Below are positions 33,020 through 44,800 of a stretch of DNA of 64,000 bases, in pieces (position 1 is the first letter of the stretch; every line of letters starts with the position of its first letter). The stretch lies in assembly GCA_016858145.1 (NCBI GenBank), contig JAEHOE010000017.1, positions 496,001 to 560,000 on the forward strand, written 5' to 3'. Made by a program: the position numbers and the translations under genes. Source of the stretch: Edaphochlamys debaryana. Taxonomy: Eukaryota; Chlorophyta; Chlorophyceae; Chlamydomonadales. A model generated the notes under the pieces. That model was not told the DNA's origin. It saw nothing but the letters and a program-made list of their open reading frames with translations, and did not search any database.

Positions 33020-35398
33020 CGAATGATGGCTCACATCCGTTGCCTGTGTCTGTGCCTCTGCTGGCATTCAGCCATGCAGTTGCCTGGCTCCCAGTATCAG
33101 TCGGTATCAGCCCCGCCGTCGTCCTGTCATGCACACAGCCGCATGGACCCACTGAACCTCACCAGCTGCTGCGTAGCAAGAGCCGGTCAGCCTCCATGCA
33201 GTCATGCACGCCTTGCAAGCCAGAGGGGAAGGCACGGGGGGGAGGTGCGTGCGGGCACGGGCACCTTGTGGGAGAGTGGGCCTTGGGGGGCAAGCCGTGT
33301 GGCCCAGGCATCTACTTACTGGGGGATGAGGCCAAGGCTCAAAGCGGGCATGGCAGGAGTAAATGCGGACAGGCGACGCGAGGTCTCATCTCGACCTCGT
33401 GGCAATGGTCCTCAGCTTGGCCGCTAAAGGGCGCTGTGCTGTGTTGCTCCTGGTGTGCTGCTGCCTCTGCCCTTGCCGCTGCAGGTCTACACGCGCGCGG
33501 CGCACATGCCCAGATTGCCCACCACACCCTCAGTCCCTCACCCTCACCAGTCTTAGTTACAGGCGCTGACAGGCTGCCGGCGGCCCCTGACATGGACGCG
33601 TCTCCGCCCCGGCCAGCGCTGAGCCCCACAAGTATGAGTAGCATACCCACTCAACCGCACCCAACCCAGATCACGACATGCCGTACTTGCAGAACTGGAC
33701 GAGCGGCGGGGGTCGGCATGACCCACATCGCGGTACACTGGTACAGGTCACCGCCGCTGTGCCCTGTCGCCGGCCACGTCCTCAACCATCCCTCAGTCGT
33801 GACGAGGCGGCAAACCATGTAGTAAACGGCCAGGCCGACCCTACGGTCCCTACCCCACAGGCCACGGCCCCCAGTACGTTGTCTACAACAACCCCAGTAC
33901 TGAAAGTGCAGACCTTGACAGTGTCCAAGGAAGACTAGGATCACCCAAGAAGCCCCCCGTACACATCTGGAGTGCAAAGGTCACGGCCCCGTGTACCAGT
34001 ACCCTGAGGTCCCAACCGACCACCCTTTCCTAGCGGCCAGGGCGGATGGATCAGTGCAGTATGCAGGCCCGGACGCCCCTTGATGGAGGCGGGGCACACC
34101 CTGCGGCGCATAACAAACGGGAGGGAGCCGCAGGGGGGGGGGGGGTTCGCCCGGCGGCGCATAACAAACGGGAGGGAGTCGCAGGGCAGGGGCGGGGACC
34201 GGGTGAGCTACACGTGGCGTTTGATGGGATGTGCACCTTGCGGAAAGGGGACATAGTCCTCTGCGGCGCATAACAAACGGGAGGGAGCCGCAGAGTGGGA
34301 GTGAATGTGGGGTCGGGAGAGCCAGGATCGAGAGGTGTACGGCCAACAGTGTGAGCACATGATGAACGGTAAACGGTTACTGGTAGGAGGCGCGGCCGAG
34401 GAGGGGCCATCGATACACGCTGAGCATGGTCATTGCGTGCCAAGGACTAAGGTGGGACCTGAGTGTGGTCAGTGCAAGTTATGACAGGGACTTGCGTTCT
34501 GGCTTGCAGGGGGCAAGCCCGTGAGGTGGGTCGCTTGGCCCCAGCGTTCAGCGCTGTGACCCCAGGGGGGTCCTTCATTGTAAACACCGAGGACTGGGGC
34601 AGTCCCGTCCCGGCTTCGAAAGGCAGGCCCACAGGAATACCGTACTGCACGTCAGTTCACATGGCGCCGTTCCTAGCCATGACCCATGGGACCGCTCTCC
34701 AGGGCTCGCATGCAATACGGCATTGTGTTCACTCCAATCCGCCTTGGCGGCCCCTCACCACAATACCTGCATCAGCAGTGCTGCACTCCTAGCCATCGCT
34801 CCTGCCTTGACCGCCTTAAGGCGGCAACTCATGCTCCGCATAGGCACCCCCCAGGCTCACAGCCTGTCCGCGCGCCACCCTACCGCATGCACACTGCACT
34901 CCGCACCTCAAGCCCTCCGTACGCCAACAACAGCACGTCGTACGACGTACGGCGAGTACCGTACGTGCAGATAATCACGCCACCGCTACCGCCTTCCTCG
35001 GCCACTGTGTAATCACACGCCCTCGTTCACGTCGCTCCTGCGTATACCGCCCTTGCCCGCTCCTCGATGGGCCCCCGGCCCTCGGATTACCTACATTCGC
35101 CCTCACAGAGCACGGCCCAACCCCCAACCCGCAAGCCGCGCCGTTTCCTCAGGGACAAAGGCATCGAGCCTCCTGCCTGCACGTGTCCTACCCAAGCTCT
35201 CCGCATCAGTTCGCGTCGCTCTGTGCCCCATTACCCACATTTCCCCCCTCAGCACCACCGGTGCACTCTCCCGAGCAGGTTTCCCTAAAGCCCTGACTCT
35301 ATCTCGTCCTAATCCGGGGCCATCCACGGCTTTCCAGTGCGCAATTTAAGGCCGAGGCCACACCACGCCTCCCTAGCACCTCCGTCTGTTCTGGACCC
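33020..35398. other. gene-poor region, no supported gene
   Basis: Apart from the repeats listed separately I see no exon with a recognisable product. Open frames such as 33040-33822 (+) and 34463-34792 (+) lack any domain and change base composition along their length. The stretch may hold decayed mobile-element sequence, but no terminal repeats or transposase motifs were seen. Confidence 0.5.
34101..34293 (+). repeat. 33-bp interspersed repeat x 3 with inverted ends
   Basis: Three copies at 34101-34133, 34152-34184 and 34261-34293. Copies 1 and 3 are identical, start CTGCGGC and end GCCGCAG (7-bp inverted ends) around a core GCATAACAAACGGGAGGGA. Copy 2 has a changed left end and one change near the right end. 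Spacers of 18 and 76 bases are unrelated. Confidence 0.9.
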
Positions 35399-35821
35399 AG
35401 GTCTCCAGGGCCATTCGGGCGGCGGCGGCGCCCCGGACTTCCGGTGTCAGGGGGCCCTCCTACCGCCCCGGACCACCGGCCGCAAACCCAGAGCCGTGTG
35501 CCGAGTCGGACCACTTTTGCCGTTAAGCACGTGTCAGTAACCTCGACAGGGTGTCAGAAGGCCAAGTAAGACCAGGCCTCTGGAGTCAGGCCTCCAGGTC
35601 TTCAAGGCACGCGCCAGGGCCTCACGCCTGGCCGTGTGATGAGTTGGATCGGTCGCCGTTGAGCCAACGTCCGTAACAAAGACAGCACGTTGTCAGCAGG
35701 AACAGCATCATCAAGGCCTCTGGAGTCAGGCCTCCAAGGCCCTAAGGCTCGGCCCATAATGCAAGCACCGGGATCTCTAGACTTGGCCGTGCGCCGAGTC
35801 GGATCGGTCGCCGTTGAGCAG
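35399..35821 (-). repeat. decaying tandem copies of the channel gene 3' end
   Basis: The end of the last coding exon of the channel gene (35783-35820, coding LNGDRSDSAHGQ) recurs at 35629-35663 and, more decayed, at 35491-35529. A flanking block GGCCTCTGGAGTCAGGCCTC recurs too (about 35716 and 35579). The unit is about 140-150 bases and covers coding end plus 3' UTR. Confidence 0.85.
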
Positions 35822-38800
35822 GCGGGAGGTCTCGGGTGCGGTGCCGCCGTCCGCGCCCCCCCCGCCCCCGCCCCGCCGGGACCCGGACAGGGAGTTGCGG
35901 AACAGCGACATGGGCCGAAACCTGAGAGTGGGGTGGGGCGTGGAGGTGGGGGAGGAGGTGGGGTGAGCTGGGGTGTCGGGTGCGAGGCGAGCATAGTAGC
36001 TCCAGCCGTGGAGTCTGGAGCAATGGGCGCCGGCGACGCCCCCTGCGCTGGCTGTGGCGGGCGTTCAACTATGCACACCCCTTCCCACGCCCTCCTTCGC
36101 TGCTTGTCGCCCACACCCGCCGTGCCCACCTGCTGAACGCAGACTCGTGCGCCGCCTCCGCCGCGCCTGCTCCTGCCCCTTCTCCGCCTCCTCCTGCGCC
36201 TCCACCGCCGGCTTCCGCCGAGCCCCCGTGCCCGATGCTCGACCGCCCCAGCCCCACGCTCGACCTCCCCAGCCCCGCGCTCGACCGCCCCAGCTCCACG
36301 CTCCCGGGCCGGCCCTTCCCCCCCGGCCCCAGCACCGACCCGCTCGACCTATGCACCAAGCTCCCCGCACCCCTTCCACCCCCGCCCTCCATCGTGTGCA
36401 TCCCGTACACGCCCTCCCCTGCCAGTCTCGGGTAGTGCGCCGCCGAGGCCCGCGCGAGGCCCCCCGACAGGCGCGTGCCCACGGAGCGCCACATGGACTG
36501 AATGAGGGAGCGCTGGGGCGCGGGGTCCATGAAGGGGAAGTCGGCGGCCAGCACGGTGCGGTCCGCGGGGGGCAGCAGCGGGTTGGCGCCGGGGCCGGAC
36601 AGGAAGGCGGCGTGGGCGGTGCAGGCTGCGGATGGGGGCGGGGTGCGGGTGGGGGTGGGGGTGGAGGGCAGGGTCAGGTTGGGAGGGGTGGGTTACCGAT
36701 AGAAGGGGCCCTGGGTCCTGTGTGGCGAAGGCCGCGGCAGCCCAGCAGCTGGGACGGTGCCGCCGACGCGCAGGGCAGCTGCCGCCTTTCCTAACCCCTC
36801 CCCACCCCTTCCCCACCTGGGATGGGCTCCTTGGGGATGCCCAGCATCTCCTGCAGCTCGGGCTGCACCGACAGCATGTGCTCCAGGCCCTGACAGGGGG
36901 GGAGGGGGGGAGGGGGAGAGGGGGGGAGAGAGGGAAGAGCTGAGAATGGGGGGCGCAGTTGGCAACGCGAAAGATACAGCGGTTGTGCTTTCGCCCTGCT
37001 TGCACGTGTGGCTGCCATACACACACGTTTGCCCCCTCCCACCCCCCCCCGCGCCCCCCCACCTCCCGGTCCAGCGCGTACAGCTCGCAGCAGTTGCGTG
37101 CAATGACGGTTGCGGGCCACACGCCCGCGTGCATCACCCCCGCCTGCCCAAACAGGTACCGGGGCTTGAGGCGGCCCTGGGGGTGGAGTGGAGGGTTGGG
37201 GATGGGTGGGAGATGGGGTTGGGGTGGTTGGGATGGGATGGATATGGTTGGGGGCTTGGGGGGTTCGTGTGCGGAGGTTGGGAGGCAAGGGGACCAGAGG
37301 CGCTAGGGGGACCAGTGGTGACAGTTAGCGGGTAACCGCCTAAGCGGGGGTCTTGTGCCAAGTGGGCACCAGGAGGGGGGCCGCCGCTCACCTCGGCAGT
37401 GTACGGCATGTACCGCAGCTCGTCCTTGTGTACGGCCTCGAAGATGCGCCAGGGCTCCACGTCAGCCGGGAACATGTATGTGCGGACCTGGCCAGGGGGG
37501 TGTGCGCGGCAGGAGGGGCCGTGAGGTCGACTGGTGTGTGGTTGAGCAGAGCGGATTAAGGGTGGCCGCTGCGGTAGCTCCACGCAGAGGGCTCGTCCCC
37601 GCTTCCTCCCCCACCTCGCGCCGTGCCCCCGGCGGAGTGGCGCCCACGAGAGCAGCCCCTCACGCCCCTGCGCGGGCCCCCGTGCCCTTCAAGTGGCCCC
37701 TTCTTCCTAACCCCTTCTCCTTCCCCGCTCCCCCTGGCGTCGGCGCGATCCCGCTCAGCATCAAACACCCCGCTCCCCTCCCACCTCCAGCAGCCCCTCC
37801 GCCACTATGTACAGGGCGTCCACGTAGTCCCCCTGCATGGTCACGATGTCGCCTGGGGGTGGAGGGGTTGATGGGGAGGGGGGTAGGGAAGAGCGGGAGG
37901 GGGGTTGGTGGAGCGTGGAGGGGTGAAGGGCTAAGGCGTGGAGGCGAGGAGGCGAGGAGGGGTAAAGGTGCGTGCATGGACACATGGCGGACCACGGGTG
38001 TCGGGTAGTTCCCGACGCGCGGCCCAACACGCACCCACGCGCAGCGGGGCCCCGAGCCCCGGCCACTCCGTCCCCCCACCCCACCACCCCATGCCAATGG
38101 TTTCCCTCCCCCCCCACCCCTCACCCTCCACGAAGCAGTGCGGCAGCTCCGGCCTCTCTGTGCAACCCCCAACCCCCCGGCCCCAACCTCCCCGTGGAGC
38201 TTGGCCCACGGCCTCGGTCACGCCCCCCCCCTCACCCTCGACGAAGTAGTGGGGCTTGAGCTGCGAGACCAGCTCTATGAGCACGTGGGGGGGCAGGCGG
38301 CCGATAGCGGGGATGCGGGACAGCATGTCGGCGTGGAAGGCCTGGGGGGGTGGGTGGGTGGGGAGGGGGTGGAGGGTAGGGGGGTGAGGGTGGGAGGGGG
38401 TGGAGGGGCGAATTTCGAAACTTGGGAGAGAGGAACGAGAGAAAGGAGGGGGGGCTTAAAGCTTAAGCACACAAGGAAGAGGCTTTGGGAAAGAGAGGCA
38501 CGCAAGTGGGAGCGGGTGAGGGTGTCGGGGGTCGTTTTTCCATGGGAATGCCGACGCCCCGCCCCTTTCCTCCCAACCTGCAGCATCCTGGACCTCAGCT
38601 TGAAGGGCAGCTCCGCCAGCAGCGCCGCCTCCTCCTTCTTGATGATCTTGGCTGGGGGGGTAAGGGTGGAGTGAGGGGAGGGGAGGAGGGTGGGTGGGGT
38701 CGGAGCAACACACCAGCCGCTGCATGGTTCCAAGCGGGCAGCCCTGCGTCAACCGCCCCTCGCCTCTCCCCCCTGCGCTAACGCTTCCTCATACTACGCA

Positions 38801-41800
38801 ATGAATGGAGGCTACCCGACACGCGTGCGTGCCCATACACACACGCCCCCCCCCCGCTCAAACCCCCCTCACTGGAGGTGTAGTCGAAGAAGTTGTACAC
38901 GCGGCGGCTGAGCTCCGAGGGCACCGTGCGGCCCTTGAGCACGTCCGCCACCAGCTGCTTGCGGCAGGCGATGGCGGTCTGGGGGAAGGGGGGGACGGGG
39001 GTAGGGGTGACGGGGGGGAGGGGGGTCGAGGGGGAGGGGGGCCGAGGACATGGAGTAGCAGGAGTGAGAGGGAGGACAGAAGTGAGCACCCACGTATCTG
39101 GTGAGCGGCGGGCAACTCTGCCAAAGCCCTGCCCCGCCCCTCTCCCCCCCCCCCGACCCCCACCTGCTGCGCGTTCTTGATGGCCATGATGTTGGAGATG
39201 GAGGAGGTCACGTATCCCACCAGGGACACACCCAGGCACATGACGAAGATGGCAATTACCTTGGGGGGTGGGGGGTGGGGTGGAGTTTGGGTGTGGAAGG
39301 GGATGGGTGTGAGGAAGGGGATGGGTGTGTGTGTTTAGGGAGTACCCGTTGGGAAGCTAGAATGCGATTGCGCGTGCGATGCAGTGTGAGTAGTGGAGCG
39401 GCGGACGCGCGAGCGACCCGAAACGAAAGTCCGAGCGAACCTCATGCCCAAGCCCGGCCCGCCCCATGTGTGTGTGTATGGCGGGGGGGCGTGTCAGTGT
39501 GCGTGGAAGGTTCGGTACCGGTAGTGTTGTTGCTGGGTGAGTCGTGGGTCGGGTTGTTTGTAGTTTCGGGGTGTTCGAACGTGTGTGGGCAGGGCTGTCT
39601 GGACCCGGCGCTTGCCCAACTCCCCTGCTCCTCCCCAGTCCCCCCCACGCCCCGTGCTGCCCCGCCCCCACCTTCTCCTTGGACGTCTTGGGCGTGATGT
39701 CTCCGTAGCCAACGGTGGCGGTGGTGGTGAAGGCCCAGTAGAGGGAGGTCAGGTAGCGAGTGGCTAGGTCTGCGGGGGGGTGGGGGGGGGGGGAGGGGGG
39801 AGGGGGGGAGGGGGGGGGGGGGGGGGAGGGGGGAGGGGAGGGGGCGGGGAGGGAGACCTCGTGGTCCCAGGCGGCACGGTACGACGCACAGACGAAGGAA
39901 GGGTGGGCGAGCGGGCGCTGTGGTGGGCAGTAACACACAATCAAGGCCATGCCAAGGCCATGCGCGGTAGCCCCCCCCTTCCGCCTCCTTCCCCCTTCCT
40001 CCCAACCCCTTCCCCCCCCCCCCCCTAAACGCCTGCCTCTCCCTCCCCCACCTGCGTCCTGCACCCCGTACGCCGCCACCCATGTGTGCGGCCCCAGCCC
40101 GTCCAGGTAGGCCATGTAGAAGAAGACGCAGGCGGAGAGGTGCGCCAGCAGGCCCACGGACAGGATGAAGGCCATGACCTGACAGGGGGGGGAGGGGGGA
40201 TCTTTGACGAGTTAGGGGGGATGGGGGGTGGGATTCTCTGACGAAGTGGAGAGCGGAAGGAGAGAAGGAGCGGCAGCCAGCGGCCCGAGGGGAGGTGGGA
40301 TGGACAAGGTGGTTCTGGTTTGGAGCTGCTGCGAAGGGAACCGCCGAAAGGGGAGGTTTTGCTTTCGGAAGCTGAATTTGGAAGCGATCGCGTCGTGAAC
40401 GGATAGGAGTGGTGTGCAAGCAGGCGGCAGGCGGCAGAGAGATGAGTGGGAGACGGCCACGCACCTGCAGTACGCCCCGATCGATGTACATCTCCATGCG
40501 CTCGAGGATCCGCGGCAGCCGTACGACGCGCAGCAGGCGGTACATCTTAATCATACGGATCACCTTGCCCACGCGGATCACGCGGAGGAGCTGAAAAGTG
40601 GGGAGAGAAAGGGTTTGAGGAGACAGTCCCTTCAGGGGAAGCGTTGAGGGGACAGAGCACGGCAGGCGGGTGTTGCTGATGGCAGGGCGGTGTACAGATC
40701 AGGTGTGAGCGTGGCTGCCGAACCGCTTCCCCCCCCCCTCCCCCCACCACACCTTGAGCATGGACAGGAATCCCATGGTCCCGGCCGTGATCAGGTCGTA
40801 CGGGATCACGCAGATCACGTCCAGTACGAACCAGGTCTGGGGTGGGGAGGGAGGGGTGAGGGACACGGGAGAGGGTTGAACCCGGCGTGGGGGGCAGGGG
40901 ACACGAGATGCAAACACGCAACACCGCACGTACCCCGCCCCTTCACCCCCCCAGGGCCCTCTCTCCGCTCGAAGTCCCCTAACTATGCAGGTCCCTCCCC
41001 AGCCCCAGCCCCCCAGCCCCACCCCCAGCCCCAGCCCCCCAGCCCCAGCCCCCCAGCCCCACGTGCCTTGAGGTAGTGTCGGGCGATGCGCCAGCGGTCC
41101 GCAACCAGGTGCCCCTTGGAGTCGTAGTAGGCGGTCCTGGGGGGGGGGGTGCACGAGTGCGGGCAAAGAGGGCAGCGACAAGTCAGCCGGCCGGTCTGTC
41201 CGCCTTCCCCCGCCCCTTGGCCTCTGCGCGGCCGATGGGCCTTGGCACTTGCCCCTGCTGCACGGCCTGAACTAAAGGCCTACACCCCTCCCCCCCCTCC
41301 CTCCCCCTCTCCCCCCCACCTGAAGTTGAGGTATATGTCCACCGCGAAGGCCAGGTCCACGCCCAGCTCCACGATGCCCAGCCAGTCGCCCTGCAGCACA
41401 TCGCCCTGGGGGGTGGGGCGAGGGCGGGGTTGGGGTTGGGGTTGGGGTTGGGGCTGGGGGTGTTTGAAGCTGATTAGCGAGAGAGCGTCTCGTTGTTAGT
41501 GGGGGTAGGGGTGGGGGTGGGGGATGGGGGTGGGGGGTCGGCGAGGTCACAAGGGAGAGGGGTGGTGTAGAGGGTTCACGTTGGTTCACATGGGCACCAA
41601 TGGCATAGTGGCTTGCCGGTAGCCCCTACCTCCTCCCGTGCCTTCACCCCACCCCAAGCACGGTTCCACGCCCCCACGATCAGCCCTTCCCAACCTCCGC
41701 CGCTGCACCTGCAGCCCGAAGCAGATGACTACGGGGCTGGCTAAACCCTCCCCCATGACTCCCTTCCTCCCCTCCACCCAACCTCCCCACCTGCAGCCCG

Positions 41801-44800
41801 AAGCAAACGGACAAGGGGATCACGCCCCCCCCCCCCTTCCCCCCCTCCAGCCTCTCTACCGGACCCACCCCCCTCAGCTACCCAATCCACCACCCCTCCC
41901 TCCCTCCCTCTCCGCCCCTCCGCCTCCCCACCTGCAGCCCGAAGCAGATGATCACGGGGCTGGCGAACAGCACCCAGGCCAGCAGGACCAGGATGAACAG
42001 GTCCCAGCGCGTGCGGCCCTCGGGGCGGATCAGGCCCACGGCGTACAGCCGCAGCCGCTCGCGCAGGGACATGGGACGGTCGTACTCGTCATCGTCGCCT
42101 GGGGAGGGGGTGGGTGGGAGGGTGGGGGTGGAGGGTGGGGGTGGAGGGTAGGGGTGGAGGGGGAGGAAAGGGGGGGCAGACTGGCAGGATCGTGCCAAGG
42201 GGGTGGAGGGGGCGGTCGTACTCGTCATCGTCGCCTGGGGAGGGGGTGGGTGGGTGGGTGGGGGTGGGGGGTGGAGGGAGACAGCCCAGGCAAAGTGTGC
42301 CTATGTGGACTGCACTGAGAAGCCCCTCGCCGGCCCCGGCCTGCCCTTGCGTCCCTATGGGACCGCCCTTCCCTCCCTTCCCTCCCGTCCCCCTCCTCCC
42401 ATCCCGACCCCCGCCCACCAATCATGCGAGTGTCCGTCACCGTGTCCGGGATCGCAAACGCTGACGCCTCGTCGTACGGATCCACCTGCATGCGGTGTAC
42501 GACATACGGGCGACTTGGACGAGCAGGCAGGCAACTCTGGCCGTCCCACCACACCCAAACCCTGCTAGAAAGCCACCAACTCACATGACTCGGTGCAGAG
42601 CCAAGTCGCCAAGCAGCCCCCGACAACAGCCCCTGACAGCTGACACCCTGACAGCTGACACCCCGCCCGCACCCTACCGGTCCGCCCTTGCCCCCGCCGC
42701 CGCCGCCGCCCTCGTGGCTCTGCCCGCCCTTGCCGCCGCCGGCCCCATGCAGCAGCGCAATGCGGGACAGCTGCCGGCCGCCGTCGGCCTCCTCCACCGC
42801 CCCCGCCCCCGCCCCCGCCAGCACGGACTGCCGGAGCAGGCCGGTGGGGCGGGGCATGTCGGTGCTGCCGCGCCTGCACGTGGGGGGGAGGGGAGGGGAG
42901 GAAAGGGTGAGCTATTGGGAAGGCGGCCGTGTTCTGTAGTCCCCCTCGTTGAAACGGGCCAGCGCACCCCCAACATCTCTCTCCCAATAAGGGTCCCGAA
43001 TCCCCCGCTCCCCATCCCAGGCTCCTTGCTTCCCACCCCCCAATCCCCACCCCCCATCCCCGCCTGCTGGCCACACCAAAGGGCCCACCCCAGGCTGCTT
43101 GGCCTCTCAGCAACCCCAGAACCCAATCCCCAACCCCCCCCTCCCCCCACCTGCTCGCCACCCTCTGCAGCGCCGGCTCATGCAGCAGCGCCCATCGGGA
43201 GGTCTCCGCGCGCTGGCGGTAGATCTCCACCAGGCGGGGGGGGATGCCCGCAAAGTGCCTGGGGGGGAGGGCGGGGAAAGGGGTTTCATCGGACTCACTT
43301 GCCCCCTACAGCCCTGCTCCTCCAACGCACTTGACGCTGGCCGTCTTCACCCGTCTCAAAACCCCACCGTCAACCACATAGACCTAGCTAGGCCTCCTTG
43401 CCGCCTTCCCCCACGCGGTCCCGCTCAGCAATAAACAGTTGAATCCCCCCACGCACTTGACGCTGGCGGTCTCCACGCCGTGGCCATCCCACCCCTACAC
43501 CCTTTTGGTCGAGGCCTTTCCCCCACAGCCCTGGGTTCCCCCCCCCACCCCCCACCCACTTGACGCTGGCGGTCTCCACCCTGTCCGTGGTGGTCCTGTC
43601 CGTCATAGAGGGGGAGCGGAGGCTCTCGCGGGCCAGGGACGGAGCCAGGCCGATGGACGGAGCGCCGCCGCCGCCGCCAGGGCCGCCGTCGCCCCTGCCG
43701 CCGCCGCCGCCGCTGCCCAGGATGGGGGACCAGAGCCCGCCGCCGCTGCGCTCCTCCCCGCTGGTGAAGCCGGCGCGGGGGGAGGAGGGCACGACCGACA
43801 GCCCCCCGCCGCCGCCGCCGGGGTGCGACGCCGCCGCCGCCAGCAGCGCCGCCGGCAGCTCCTCGCCCGTGCTCGTCTGCCGACCCGAACCCGCCACACC
43901 GGCGTGTGGATAGCCGTTCATGGCGCCGCCGCCGCCGCCATACCCGCCGAAGCCCCCGCCGCCTTGGGCTGCTGCGCCTGAGTAGCTGACGCCTGCGGAG
44001 CCTTGGCCGGTGGTGCGGCCAGAGAGACCAAAGGTGGGCTGGTAGCTGCCGCGTGCGAGCGTTTGGGGGCGGTGGTGGCCAGAGCCGTGGGAAGGGGCGT
44101 GGGGGTGGGAGTGGGAGAAGAAGGGGTGCTGGGCGTGGCTGTGGTGGTGGTGGTGGCGGTGGGCGTGGGGGTGGGAGTGAGGGTGGCCGTGGCCGGAGGA
44201 TTCGGCCGGCGTGCCGGCGGCCGTGTGGGGGTGGTGCGGCTGGCGCGCCTCTCGCTCAGAAACCGAATGGAGCAGGCTACTCCGGCCCGCGCCGCTACCG
44301 GCCAGAGAGCCCGCCTCGGCCCCTGCCCCGCCCCCGCCGCTGCTGCCGTGCCCAGCAGAGCTCCAGTGCCGCAGGCTGCGGCCACTGGGGTCGGGGCCGG
44401 GGCCGGGGTCGTCGGCCTCTTCGGGGCCTGACCAGGGCCCCGCCCCGGGCGGTGAGGGATCCCGGGTGGAGTCGCGGGAGAGCAGGACGTCGGGTATGGA
44501 CAGGGACGGCAGGGGGTCCTGGGGGCGGGGTGGGGCGGGTGGGGGGTGGAGGGGTGTTTGTAGGTGAGCGCGATCGCGTCGCCTGCGCCGGGGAAGCGAT
44601 GTAAGACGGGGTGGGGTGGGGAGATTGGCAAGGGCAGTTGGGGCGGGGCGGGGCAAGCGAGTATGAGAGGATGCGGGCGAGGGCAAAGCGGGTGGACGGA
44701 GCGAGGCTAGGTTCCCAGAGCCGAACATCGCTGGGCCTCGGGCGGATCCCGTGGCCCACCCCTGGGACCCGCCACCCCGGCCCGGCCCTCGTAGCCGCAC

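Noticed and set aside
33040..33822. Plus-strand frame of 260 codons in the gene-poor region
   Set aside because: The product is low complexity without domain, promoter or poly(A) support.
34101..34293. CRISPR array
   Set aside because: Only three copies, spacers of 18 and 76 bases, no cas genes and a eukaryotic nuclear context.
35629..35663. Copy 2 of the channel 3' end as an alternative last exon
   Set aside because: It keeps a short frame and stop but has no convincing acceptor of its own; treated as a decayed duplicate.
42204..42236. Second copy of channel exon 9 start as the true or an alternative exon
   Set aside because: Reading on from this copy gives a Pro-rich tail and a stop, with no S1 segment; the 42098 acceptor gives the channel.
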